Assembly (NCBI RefSeq): GCF_002086275.1
Contig: NZ_MVHT01000021.1
Span: forward strand, 1 to 64,000
Length of the DNA stretch: 64,000 nucleotides
Source: Mycobacterium intermedium
GTDB taxonomy: Bacteria; Actinomycetota; Actinomycetes; Mycobacteriales; Mycobacteriaceae
Direction: 5' to 3'
Below, piece after piece: positions 46,197-54,297 of this stretch. The notes beneath the pieces are model-generated. The model had not been told where the DNA came from. It did not search any database and saw only the letters and a list, made by a program, of their open reading frames with translations. The translations under genes and the position numbers were made by a program. Numbering within the stretch: position 1 is the stretch's first letter; every line of letters begins with the position of its first letter.

Positions 46197-46745
46197 GTGA
46201 CCCACGGGATCCTGACCGACGATCAGATCGCCGCGCTTTCCGAAGAGCAACGACGCGACCTGATCGCGAGGCTGGAACGACCGTTGGACGAACTTGTCGA
46301 CCCGGCAGAATTCGCGCGGGTGCGCCGCATCCGGTTGGGTTTGATCATCACGGGATCTATTGCCCTGATCCCGTGGATCGGCTATTTGGCGCTGACTCTG
46401 CCGCCGAACTATGTTGCGCACAATTGGCGTGCCACCTGGGTCGGCTTCGACATCCTGCTGGTCGGATTCATGGCGGCCACCGCTGTGCTGGGCTACTTGC
46501 GCCGCCAGTTATTGCTCCTCACGGCGTTCACCAGTGGGGTGTTGTTGATCTGCGACGCCTGGTTCGATCTGATGACCGCCGGGCCCACCGATTTCTGGCT
46601 GTCGGTGGGGACCGCCTTGCTTATCGAGGTGCCGCTGGCGATCCTGCTGATCACCGGCGCGCAGCGCATCATGCGACTTACCCTGCAGCGTCTGTGGCTC
46701 TTGCATCCCGGGATGCGGCTATGGCAACTACCTCTTCTTCCGTGA
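46197..46745 (+). CDS. Small membrane protein with four transmembrane helices
   Basis: 182 residues. After a soluble N-terminus with EEQRRDLIARLERPLDELVD, four hydrophobic segments follow: LGLIITGSIALIPWIGYLAL, WVGFDILLVGFMAATAVLGY, LLLLTAFTSGVLLICDAWFD and SVGTALLIEVPLAILLITGA. A FAR-VRR-type cytoplasmic linker separates the domain from the membrane part. The GTG at 46197 lies seven bases after the VOC stop, so the two are probably one operon. Its 3' end overlaps the convergent TetR gene by 68 bp. I do not recognise the family. Confidence 0.7.
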   Translation: MTHGILTDDQIAALSEEQRRDLIARLERPLDELVDPAEFARVRRIRLGLIITGSIALIPWIGYLALTLPPNYVAHNWRATWVGFDILLVGFMAATAVLGYLRRQLLLLTAFTSGVLLICDAWFDLMTAGPTDFWLSVGTALLIEVPLAILLITGAQRIMRLTLQRLWLLHPGMRLWQLPLLP

Positions 46746-47418
46746 GCGCTCCCGTGACGCCGGACAGCAGTCGCGCCGGTTCCGACAGGCCGCCGACAAC
46801 CGCCGCAAGCAGGTCAACAAGGTCCTCCGGTGGCAAGTCGACATCGCCGGCCAACCACGCGCTGATCGTCTGACCGACGCCGCCGACCACGAAGTGTGCC
46901 GCCGCCTTGAGGGCGTCATTTGCCGGGGCGTGAAGAGCGTCGACCGCAAGCTGTCCGGACAGCATGGCGAACAGCGCCGTCGACTCGGCTCGCTTACGCA
47001 CAATCACCGGGTCGGCCAGTTGCGTGCTGAACAGGATGCGCCCGATCCGAGCGTCGTCGGCAATGATCTGCACGACCTTGGCCATGCCGGCGCGGGCCTT
47101 CTCGTGCGCTGGGTAGGACGCCACCGTCGCCTGCGTGCTGACGGCGAGTTTGGCGATCACCCAGTCGAAAACGCCCGCAATGAATTCGTCTTTGTCCGCG
47201 AAGCTTTCGTAGAAGTATCGAGATGCCAGTCCTGCGTCCCGACATACGGCGCGCACGGTCAGCGCAGAGATGTCTTGCTGCTCAGAACCCAAGATGTCCA
47301 GGCCGGCGGCCAGAAGCCGCCGGCGGCGATCCGCGAGTCGTTCGGCGGCCTCAACCCCTCGATAGGGCCGCGCGCTCGAACTCCCAGCCAACCCGGATGA
47401 ATTAGCCATGGGGACCAT
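46678..47418 (-). CDS. TetR family regulator (Rv0275c-like)
   Basis: 246 residues from the ATG at 47418 (AGGTG upstream); an ATG nine bases further in is also possible. The DNA-binding domain covers about 20-70: VEAAERLADRRRRLLAAGLD, then LTVRAVCRDAGLASRYFYES. The C-terminal domain contains RKRAESTALFAMLSGQLAVD and HFVVGGVGQTISAWLAGDVD. Its C-terminus runs 68 bp into the convergent membrane-protein gene. Divergent from the DUF2236 remnant with 77 bp between them. In M. tuberculosis the divergent partner is the full-length Rv0276, so its regulated gene may be the broken one. Confidence 0.85.
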   Translation of the reverse strand: MVPMANSSGLAGSSSARPYRGVEAAERLADRRRRLLAAGLDILGSEQQDISALTVRAVCRDAGLASRYFYESFADKDEFIAGVFDWVIAKLAVSTQATVASYPAHEKARAGMAKVVQIIADDARIGRILFSTQLADPVIVRKRAESTALFAMLSGQLAVDALHAPANDALKAAAHFVVGGVGQTISAWLAGDVDLPPEDLVDLLAAVVGGLSEPARLLSGVTGALTEEEVVAIAASRDARATDAAG

Positions 47419-47495
47419 CTTGGCACCTGAGCAACGCCCCGACAATATCAGGAAACACACGTTCTCACAATTTGCGGGCTGCGAAAGGGTGGGGT

Positions 47496-47756
47496 ATGAC
47501 GTTGCAACGGACGGACTACCGGCCCGTTCCGCATGTCGAAACGCGGCATATCCGACCCGCCCCGAGCGCAACGCAGGAAGCATCGGAGCCGCCTCGGGGA
47601 CACCCCGGGCTATGGGCTGGCCTGCCGGCCGGCCCCGCAAACGTGATTATGCAACTCGCGCGTCCGACCGTCGGCTACGGGGTCACGGACGGTCGGGCGG
47701 TAAGCGGACGGGGCGCAGCACCTGCTGATATTGAAAACGATTATCACATTCAGTAA
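47496..47756 (+). pseudogene. Truncated DUF2236 (MpaB-like oxygenase family) gene, Rv0276 N-terminus
   Basis: Starts MTLQRTDYRPVPHVETRHIR and continues to ANVIMQLARPTVGYGVTD, the N-terminal ~70 residues of the ~306-residue Rv0276-type protein. Homology stops near 47712. The frame then reads through promoter sequence and ends at 47754-47756, giving 86 residues without the His-rich catalytic core of the family. The missing part and the start of the Zur-controlled promoter of the next gene are joined directly, so a deletion of the rest is likely. Confidence 0.78.
47732..47746. promoter_or_regulatory. Zur-type box upstream of the PPE3-like gene
   Basis: TGAAAA-CGA-TTATCA is a near-perfect 15-bp palindrome (one mismatch) with the sequence of actinobacterial Zur boxes. 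It lies about 90 bp before the PPE3-like start. In M. tuberculosis, rv0280 (PPE3) is a known Zur target. A similar palindrome precedes eccA3 here. Confidence 0.75.
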
Positions 47757-47836
47757 CCTCCAAAGCTGGTGACCGCGGGCGGAGGAGTGGTTCGGATGTG
47801 GTGGCGCCTCGCTGGCCGGACGGACTGGCGGCCGTG

Positions 47837-49435
47837 ATGGCCCCGGTCTGGATGGCGTCGCCGCCGGAGGTCCACTCGGCGCTGTTGAGCAGCGGCCCGG
47901 GGCCCGGCCCGTTGTTGGCGGCGGCGACGGCGTGGTCCGCGCTCAGCAACGAATACACCGCGGCGGCAGACGAACTTGCCGCACTGCTGGGCGCGGTGCA
48001 GGGCGGGGCCTGGGCGGGGCCCAGTGCCGAACAGTATGTGGCGGCCCACGTCCCGTACCTGATGTGGCTGACGCAGGCCAGCGTGACCAGTGCCCAGGCG
48101 GCGGCGCAGCACCAGACCGCGGCCGCCGCGTACACCACCGCGTTGGCGGCCATGCCCACGCTGCCGGAGCTTGCCGCAAACCACGTCATCCACGGGGTGT
48201 TGGTGGCGACGAACTTCTTCGGGATCAACACCATCCCCATTGCGGTCAACGAGGCCGACTACGTGCGGATGTGGGTGGCGGCGGCCACCGCGATGGCCAC
48301 CTACGAAGCCGTCTCCGATGCGGCCGTCGCCGCGACACCGCAGACCTCCCCGGCGCCCCAGATCGTGCACGCCGAGGACGATCACGACCACGAAGAACAT
48401 GAAGCAGGCCACGAGGACCACGACCACGGGGACCCGACACAGCTGGACTACCTCGTCGCGAATCTGCTGCGCGTGCTCACCAACGGGCAGATCAACTGGG
48501 ACCCCCTGGAAGGCACCCTGAATGGTGTGCCCATGCACGACATCACGGACGCATCGCAACCGATCTGGTGGGTCGCACGCTCGCTGGAATTCGGCCAGCA
48601 GTTTGAAACCTTTGTCCAACAGCTCTTCACGAACCCCGCCGCAGCGTTCGAATACGTCGTGGAGCTTGCCGAGTTCGACTGGCCGACCCACGTAGCGCAG
48701 GCCCTGCAGGTGGTTCAGGTGCCGCAGCTGGTCACGGCCGCGCTCGGCGTCGCCATCGCCAACCTGGGCGCCGTCACCGGCTTGGCCGGACTCTCCGGCC
48801 TGGCCGCCATCCAGCCCGCCGTCGTACCGGCCCTCGCACCGCCGGTCGCCGCACCGCCCGCGCTGCCCGCCGTCGCGGGGACAGCACCCGGCGGCGTCGG
48901 CGCGGTCGCAACCACCGTGGCGGCCCCCGCCCCGACCACCGTGACCAGCACGGTTGCCGGCCCTGCGCCGGCAGCGCCCCCACCGCCCCCCGCTCCGGCG
49001 GCGGGATTCGGTTTCCCCTTCCTGGTGGGCCCGCCGGGCATCGGGTTCGGCTCGGGAATGAGCGCCGGCGCGAGTGCCAGCGCCAAGCGGAAGGCACCGG
49101 AGCCCGATGCGGTCGCCGCGGGCGCGGCAGCTGCGGCGCGCGAACAAGCCCGTCGTCGCCGACGCAGGCGCTCGACCGTCGAGGAGCGCAACCACGAGTT
49201 CATGGATGTCGACGTGAACCCGGACTGGGCCATGCCGCCGGACCGGGAACCGGCGCTGGCGTCGGCGGCCTCGGATCAAGGTGCGCGACAGCTCGGCTTC
49301 GCCGGCACCCTGGTGCAGGAAGCGGCGCCGACGGCCGGCGGGTTGACCACGATGCGCGACAACGAGTTCGGCGGCGGTCCGGTGCTGCCCATGCTCCCAG
49401 GAAACTGGAAGCCGGAACCCCCCGGCGACGGATAA
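47837..49435 (+). CDS. PPE3: PPE family protein, PPE3-like (PPE-PPW), with His/Asp/Glu-rich linker
   Basis: 532 residues. The PPE domain (1-180) starts with [21 protein letters not shown], has a WXG-like [11 protein letters not shown] and ends near [16 protein letters not shown] segment at about 184-212 is packed with His, Asp and Glu ([20 protein letters not shown]) and looks metal-binding. A middle domain, a Pro/Ala linker, [19 protein letters not shown] and the terminal GFAGT ... PMLPGNW module define PPE-PPW. I chose the ATG at 47837; an in-frame GTG at 47798 with GGAGGAG upstream is an alternative giving 13 more residues. Exported by ESX-3 or a relative, presumably with a PE partner; expected to be induced in zinc starvation. 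Confidence 0.9.
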   Translation: MAPVWMASPPEVHSALLSSGPGPGPLLAAATAWSALSNEYTAAADELAALLGAVQGGAWAGPSAEQYVAAHVPYLMWLTQASVTSAQAAAQHQTAAAAYTTALAAMPTLPELAANHVIHGVLVATNFFGINTIPIAVNEADYVRMWVAAATAMATYEAVSDAAVAATPQTSPAPQIVHAEDDHDHEEHEAGHEDHDHGDPTQLDYLVANLLRVLTNGQINWDPLEGTLNGVPMHDITDASQPIWWVARSLEFGQQFETFVQQLFTNPAAAFEYVVELAEFDWPTHVAQALQVVQVPQLVTAALGVAIANLGAVTGLAGLSGLAAIQPAVVPALAPPVAAPPALPAVAGTAPGGVGAVATTVAAPAPTTVTSTVAGPAPAAPPPPPAPAAGFGFPFLVGPPGIGFGSGMSAGASASAKRKAPEPDAVAAGAAAAAREQARRRRRRRSTVEERNHEFMDVDVNPDWAMPPDREPALASAASDQGARQLGFAGTLVQEAAPTAGGLTTMRDNEFGGGPVLPMLPGNWKPEPPGDG

Positions 49436-49457
49436 AACCCGGCGTACTGTCGGCAGG

Positions 49458-50360
49458 GTGCGCAGCGAAGGTGACACCTGGGACATCACGACGAGCGTCG
49501 GATCGACAGCGCTCTTCGTGGCGACGGCACGCGCGTTGGAAGCCCAGAAGCCCGATCCGCTGGCCGTAGATCCGTATGCAGAGCTGTTCTGCCGCGCGGT
49601 CGGGGGTTCCTGGGCAGACGTGCTCGACGGCACGGCCCCCGACCACGAATTGCTGAGCGAGGACTTCGGGGCCCACTTCGTCACTTTCCAGGGCGCTCGC
49701 ACCAGATACTTCGACGCCTATTTCCAGCGCGCCGCCGATGCCGGCGCCCGACAGGTGGTCGTGGTGGCAGCGGGTTTGGACTCGCGCGCCTTCCGGCTGC
49801 CGTGGCCGGACGGGACCACCGTTTTCGAACTGGACCGCCCGCAGGTACTCGATTTCAAGAGTGAGGTCCTCGCCGCCCACCGCGTGCAGCCGCGCGCCGA
49901 GCGCCGCGAGATCGCCGTCGACCTGCGCGACGACTGGCCGCGGGCATTACGGGATAGCGGTTTCGATCCCGCTCAGCCGTCGGCGTGGATTGCCGAAGGG
50001 CTGCTGATCTATCTTCCGGCCGCGGCGCAGGAGCAACTTTTCCGCGGAATCGATGGTCTGGCCTCTCGCGGCAGTCACGTGGCCGTGGAGGACGGCACCC
50101 CACTTCCCGCCGACGAGTTCGCCGCCAAGGTCGAGGAGGAACGTGCCGCACCCGACGGCGACCAACGCCCGTTCTTCCAATTGGTCTACAACGAGCAGCA
50201 CGCGCCGGCCACCGACTGGTTCGGCGCGCGGGGCTGGACGGCGGTCGGTACGCCGCTGACGGACTACATAACAGGGGTAGGTCGGGCACTGCCCGATCCG
50301 GGTTCCGAGCCCGCTTCCATGCTCGATCGCATCACCCTGGTCACCGCCGTCAAGCCCTAG
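49458..50360 (+). CDS. S-adenosylmethionine-dependent methyltransferase (Rv0281-like, UPF0677/LCM-like)
   Basis: 300 residues of the large mycobacterial family of putative O-methyltransferases. It has the SAM motif [17 protein letters not shown] (about residues 97-113), [11 protein letters not shown], and [12 protein letters not shown] near 180. The N-terminal [16 protein letters not shown] and [12 protein letters not shown] are also typical. The GTG at 49458 starts the conserved RSEGDTWDI. It follows the PPE3-like gene after 22 bp, so it may be expressed with it under Zur. Substrate unknown. Confidence 0.9.
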   Translation: MRSEGDTWDITTSVGSTALFVATARALEAQKPDPLAVDPYAELFCRAVGGSWADVLDGTAPDHELLSEDFGAHFVTFQGARTRYFDAYFQRAADAGARQVVVVAAGLDSRAFRLPWPDGTTVFELDRPQVLDFKSEVLAAHRVQPRAERREIAVDLRDDWPRALRDSGFDPAQPSAWIAEGLLIYLPAAAQEQLFRGIDGLASRGSHVAVEDGTPLPADEFAAKVEEERAAPDGDQRPFFQLVYNEQHAPATDWFGARGWTAVGTPLTDYITGVGRALPDPGSEPASMLDRITLVTAVKP

Positions 50361-50556
50361 TAGACGGATGTGGGCCTATTAGGCTCACGCATATCTAATA
50401 AGTTCGGCAACCCGAAGGAACTTTTTCGGACCGGGTGCCGACTGTTAATGGCAAACCCCGTTTATGCCGCCTAAAGAGCACTTTTACCGCGCCGGGGCGT
50501 GCATCAGCAATGACTCTGTGAGTCCGGCCGGCGCGGCGCCAGCAAAACCTTGATAA

Positions 50557-50571
50557 TGAAAACCATATTCA
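50557..50571. promoter_or_regulatory. Zur-type box upstream of eccA3
   Basis: TGAAAA-CCA-TATTCA, a 15-bp palindrome with one mismatch, sits 215 bp before the eccA3 start. It shares the TGAAAA-N3-TnTTCA layout with the box before the PPE3-like gene. Zur control of the rv0282 promoter is established in M. tuberculosis. Confidence 0.75.
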
Positions 50572-50720
50572 ATAGGGTGCGGTGTCAAGTACGCTGCCCG
50601 GGATGGAGAAGTCCGTATGACCACATGGTCGCTGTCGATCCCTGTGATTCGGTAATGCGCTGGTCAATGCTGCAAAAACGGCAATTTGGCAGGGAATTGG
50701 CGGGGATCGTGTGCCTCGAC

Positions 50721-50745
50721 AAGTTAGCTTATGCAATGCTAACTT
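50721..50745. promoter_or_regulatory. IdeR-like palindrome upstream of eccA3
   Basis: A perfect inverted repeat AAGTTAGC-N9-GCTAACTT. Its central 19 bases match the IdeR consensus TTAGGTTAGGCTAACCTAA at 14 of 19 positions. It ends 40 bp before the eccA3 ATG. IdeR control of the rv0282 promoter is established, so an iron-regulated operator is the best reading; the weaker centre may lower affinity. Confidence 0.7.
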
Positions 50746-50785
50746 CAGGGCTAGGTTCTGGCCTAGGTCCGGGCGAGTTTGGCCA

Positions 50786-52681
50786 ATGACCGCACGAGAT
50801 TCAGGAGACATCGGGGGCGTGGAACTAAGTGATGTCAGCGTGCTTCCGGGTCAGCCGGTAGCGACTCGGGTAAACGGCAAGGTAGACGCTGACATAGTCA
50901 GCCGCTTCGCCACATGTTGCCGGGCCTTGGGGCTCGCGGTCTACGAGCGGCAGCGGCCGGCCGACTTGTCGGCCGCGCGATCGGGGTTCACCGCTCTGAC
51001 CCGCATCGCGCACGATCAATGCGACGCCTGGACCGGCTTGGCCGCCTCCGGCGACACCTCCGTTCGGGTACTCGAGGCGGTCTCTCGCACGTCGGCGACG
51101 GCCGGCGTGTTGCAGCGTCACGTCGAGCTGAAGAGCGGGGCGCTCGGTTTCCTCTACGACACGGGCTTGTACCTGCGGTTCCGCGCCACCGAACCGGACG
51201 ACTTCCATCTCGCGTACGCGGCGGCGTTGGCTTCGGCCGGTGGCCCGGCCGAGTATGGCAAGGCCCATCAGATCGTCTCCGCCATCTCGCAGCGCCGCCC
51301 GGGGTGGCGCGAAGCGCGGTGGCTCTCTGTCGTCATCAACTACCGGGCCGAGCGCTGGTCGGACGTCGTCAAGCTGCTGACGCCGATCGTCAACGACGCC
51401 AACCTCGACGAGGCCTTCTCGCACGCGGCCAAGATCGCCCTGGGCACCGCCCTGGCGCGGCTGGGTATGTTCGCTCCCGCGTTGTCGTATCTCGAGGAGC
51501 CCGACGGACCGGTGCCCGTGGCGGCCGTCGACGGTGCGCTGGCCAAGGCGCTGGTGCTGCGCGCGCACGTCGACGAGGAGTCGGCAGCCGAAGTGCTGCA
51601 GGACCTGTATGCGGCCCACCCCGAGAACGAACAGATCGAGCACGCGCTCTCCGACCCCAGCTTCGGCATTGTCACCACCACCGCGGGACGGATCGAGGCC
51701 CGCACGGACCCGTGGGACCCCGCCACGGAACCCACCGCGGAGGACTTCATCGATCCCGCGGCCCACGAACGCAAGGCGGCGCTGCTCCACGAGGCCGAGC
51801 TTCAACTCGCCGAATTCATCGGGTTGGAAGAGGTCAAGAACCAGGTCTCGCGGCTGAAGAGTTCGGTGGCCATGGAACTGGTGCGAAAGCAGCGCGGACT
51901 CGCCGTGGCCCAACGCACCCACCACCTGATCTTCGCCGGCCCACCCGGCACCGGCAAGACCACGATCGCGCGTGTGGTCGCCAAGATCTATTGCGGTCTG
52001 GGTCTGCTGAAGCGGGAGAACATCAGGGAGGTACACCGTGCCGACCTGATCGGCCAGCACATCGGCGAGACCGAGGCCAAGACCAACGCCATCATCGACA
52101 GCGCACTGGACGGGGTCCTCTTCCTCGACGAGGCCTACGCGTTGGTGTCGACCGGCGCCAAGAACGACTTCGGCTTGGTGGCTATCGACACGCTGCTGGC
52201 CCGGATGGAGAACGACCGCGATCGGCTGGTGGTGATCATCGCCGGCTACCGCGCCGACCTGGACAAGTTCCTCGACACCAACGAGGGTCTGCGGTCACGG
52301 TTCACCCGGAGCATCGAGTTTCCCTCGTACACGTCACACGAATTGGTGGAGATCGCGCACAAGATGGCCGAACAGCGAGACAGCCTCTTCGAAGAGGCCG
52401 CCCTCGAAGACCTGGAGAAATTGTTCGCCAAGTTGGCGACGTCCACGACACCTGACTCCAACGGAGTCGCGCGACGCAGCCTGGACATCGCCGGCAACGG
52501 CCGCTTTGTCCGCAACATCGTCGAACGTTCCGAGGAAGAACGTGAGTTCCGGCTGGACCACTCCGAGCATGCGGGAACCGGCGAGTTCACCGATGAGGAG
52601 CTGATGACCATCACGGCCCAGGACGTCGCCCGATCGGTAGACCCGCTGCTGCGCGGCCTTGGTTTGTCGGTGCCGGCATGA
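50786..52681 (+). CDS. eccA3: ESX-3 AAA+ ATPase EccA3
   Basis: 631-residue cytosolic ATPase of the CbxX/CfqX AAA family, thought to help release PE/PPE substrates from EspG3. The N-terminal ~280 residues are TPR-like helical repeats. The AAA domain has Walker A FAGPPGTGKTTIAR at about 386-399, Walker B GVLFLDEAYAL at about 441-451, and sensor/arginine-finger region GLRSRFTRSIEFP near 510. The frame is open from 50711, but the ATG at 50786 gives 631 residues exactly as in M. tuberculosis. Its stop overlaps the eccB3 start (ATGA). Confidence 0.96.
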   Translation: MTARDSGDIGGVELSDVSVLPGQPVATRVNGKVDADIVSRFATCCRALGLAVYERQRPADLSAARSGFTALTRIAHDQCDAWTGLAASGDTSVRVLEAVSRTSATAGVLQRHVELKSGALGFLYDTGLYLRFRATEPDDFHLAYAAALASAGGPAEYGKAHQIVSAISQRRPGWREARWLSVVINYRAERWSDVVKLLTPIVNDANLDEAFSHAAKIALGTALARLGMFAPALSYLEEPDGPVPVAAVDGALAKALVLRAHVDEESAAEVLQDLYAAHPENEQIEHALSDPSFGIVTTTAGRIEARTDPWDPATEPTAEDFIDPAAHERKAALLHEAELQLAEFIGLEEVKNQVSRLKSSVAMELVRKQRGLAVAQRTHHLIFAGPPGTGKTTIARVVAKIYCGLGLLKRENIREVHRADLIGQHIGETEAKTNAIIDSALDGVLFLDEAYALVSTGAKNDFGLVAIDTLLARMENDRDRLVVIIAGYRADLDKFLDTNEGLRSRFTRSIEFPSYTSHELVEIAHKMAEQRDSLFEEAALEDLEKLFAKLATSTTPDSNGVARRSLDIAGNGRFVRNIVERSEEEREFRLDHSEHAGTGEFTDEELMTITAQDVARSVDPLLRGLGLSVPA

Positions 52682-54297
52682 GCGACTACCAAGAGGAAGA
52701 GCGCCGTTCGTTCACCTCTCGGACCCCGGTGAACCAGAATCCCGACAAGATCGAATACCGACGCGGCTTCGTCACCCGCCACCAGGTCACCGGCTGGCGG
52801 TTCGTCGTGCGCCGCATCGCCTCGGGTATTGCCCTGCACGACACCCGGATGTTGGTCGACCCGTTGCGCACCCAGTCCCGGGCGGTGTTGATGGGTGTGC
52901 TGATCTTGATCACCGGGCTGGCGGGCTGCTTCGTGTTCTCACTGATCCGGCCCAACGGGCAGGTAGGAAACAACACCGTGCTCGCCGACCGCTCCACGGC
53001 CGCGCTGTATGTGCGCGTCGGCGACCGGCTGCACCCGGTGCTCAACCTGACCTCGGCCCGGCTCATCGCCGGCAAGCCGGTTAACCCGACGACGGTGAAA
53101 AGCGCTGAGCTGGACAAGTTTCCGCGGGGCAGCCTCATTGGTATCCCGGGCGCGCCGGAGCGGATGGTGCAAAACACCACCCACGACGCCGAGTGGACGG
53201 TATGCGACCCCGTGAGCGGAGCGGGCGGGCGTGCGGTGCACAGCACGGGCGTGACGGTCATTGCCGGCAAGCCGGACAGTGAGGGCGCCCGGGCGGGCGC
53301 GTTACCCGCCGGACATGCGGTCCTCGTCGACGCCTCGTTCCTGGGTGGTAACAGCACGTGGTTGCTGTGGGACGGCAAGCGCAGCCGGATCGACCTGGCC
53401 GATCACGCGGTCACCGGCGCCCTCGGTCTGGGTGCCGACATACCCGCCCCGCGGCCGATCGCTGCCGGATTGTTCAACGCAATCCCCGAGTCGCCGGCGC
53501 TTGCCCCGCCGGTGATCCCGAACGCCGGCAGCCCGGCAGGCTTCGCGGTGCCGGCGCCGATCGGAGGGGTGGTGACGGCGTACTCGCTCGACCACAACCC
53601 GTCCGCCGACGCGGCACACTCCTTGTACTACGCGGTATTGCCGGACGGCCTGCAGCCCATCTCGCCGGTGCTGGCCGCGATCCTGCGCAACACCAATTCC
53701 TATGGCCTGCAACAGCCGCCGCGACTGGGCGCCGACGAGATCGCCCGGCTACCCGTATCCCGGTTGCTGGACACCGCGCGGTACCCCGGGCAGCAGCTGA
53801 CCCTCGTCGATGCCGGCCGCGATCCCGTCACGTGCGCCCATTGGAGCAAGCCGGCGGGGGCGGCCACCAGTTCGCTGAGCTTGTTGTCCGGTTCGGCGCT
53901 GCCGGTGCCCGAGTCGATCCACGCCGTGGACTTGGTCGGCGGCGGCAACAACGGCACGGCCTCCCGGGTCGCGCTGGCGCCGGGCACCGGCTACTTTGCC
54001 CAGACCGTGGGCGGCGGCCCGTCCGCACCGCCCACCGGGTCACTGTTCTGGGTGTCCGACACCGGGGTGCGGTACGGCATCGACACCGAGGCGGATGGAT
54101 CCGTAGCCGGTGGGAACGGCAAAACCGTTGAGGCCCTTGGTCTTCAGGGTCCACCGGTGGCCATCCCGTGGTCGATTTTGTCCTTGTTCGCGTCCGGCCC
54201 GACCCTGTCGCGCGCCGACGCGTTGCTAGCTCACGACGGCCTGCCGGCTGACAGCAAGCCCGGTCGTCCGGTATCGGCTGAGGGAGCGCCACGATGA
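52678..54297 (+). CDS. eccB3: ESX-3 core component EccB3
   Basis: 539 residues. A cytosolic N-terminus (about 1-69) with [18 protein letters not shown] leads into one transmembrane helix at about 70-90 ([21 protein letters not shown]). The rest is a periplasmic repeat domain with the conserved Cys pair in WTVCDPVSG and DPVTCAHW, expected to form a disulfide. Part of the inner-membrane type VII channel. Overlaps eccA3 and eccC3 by four bases each (ATGA), so translation is coupled. Confidence 0.95.
   Translation: MSDYQEEERRSFTSRTPVNQNPDKIEYRRGFVTRHQVTGWRFVVRRIASGIALHDTRMLVDPLRTQSRAVLMGVLILITGLAGCFVFSLIRPNGQVGNNTVLADRSTAALYVRVGDRLHPVLNLTSARLIAGKPVNPTTVKSAELDKFPRGSLIGIPGAPERMVQNTTHDAEWTVCDPVSGAGGRAVHSTGVTVIAGKPDSEGARAGALPAGHAVLVDASFLGGNSTWLLWDGKRSRIDLADHAVTGALGLGADIPAPRPIAAGLFNAIPESPALAPPVIPNAGSPAGFAVPAPIGGVVTAYSLDHNPSADAAHSLYYAVLPDGLQPISPVLAAILRNTNSYGLQQPPRLGADEIARLPVSRLLDTARYPGQQLTLVDAGRDPVTCAHWSKPAGAATSSLSLLSGSALPVPESIHAVDLVGGGNNGTASRVALAPGTGYFAQTVGGGPSAPPTGSLFWVSDTGVRYGIDTEADGSVAGGNGKTVEALGLQGPPVAIPWSILSLFASGPTLSRADALLAHDGLPADSKPGRPVSAEGAPR

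Larger units (their letters stand above)
50361..50785. promoter_or_regulatory. 425-bp ESX-3 promoter region
   Basis: No gene is convincing in this space; a plus-strand frame at 50550-50789 is Arg/Cys/Met-rich and crosses both control boxes, so I leave it out. The region contains TATTAG-N12-CTAATA (50377-50400), a GC-rich imperfect hairpin at about 50402-50442, a Zur-type box (50557-50571), the IdeR-like palindrome (50721-50745), and a near-direct repeat GGCTAGGTTCTGG/GCCTAGGTCCGGG at 50749-50773 before the eccA3 start. This is the main ESX-3 promoter in M. tuberculosis. Confidence 0.7.

Noticed and set aside
50550..50789. 79-codon plus-strand frame inside the ESX-3 promoter
   Set aside because: It crosses the Zur-type and IdeR-like boxes, has an odd Arg/Cys/Met-rich composition and no recognisable homology; better read as control DNA.
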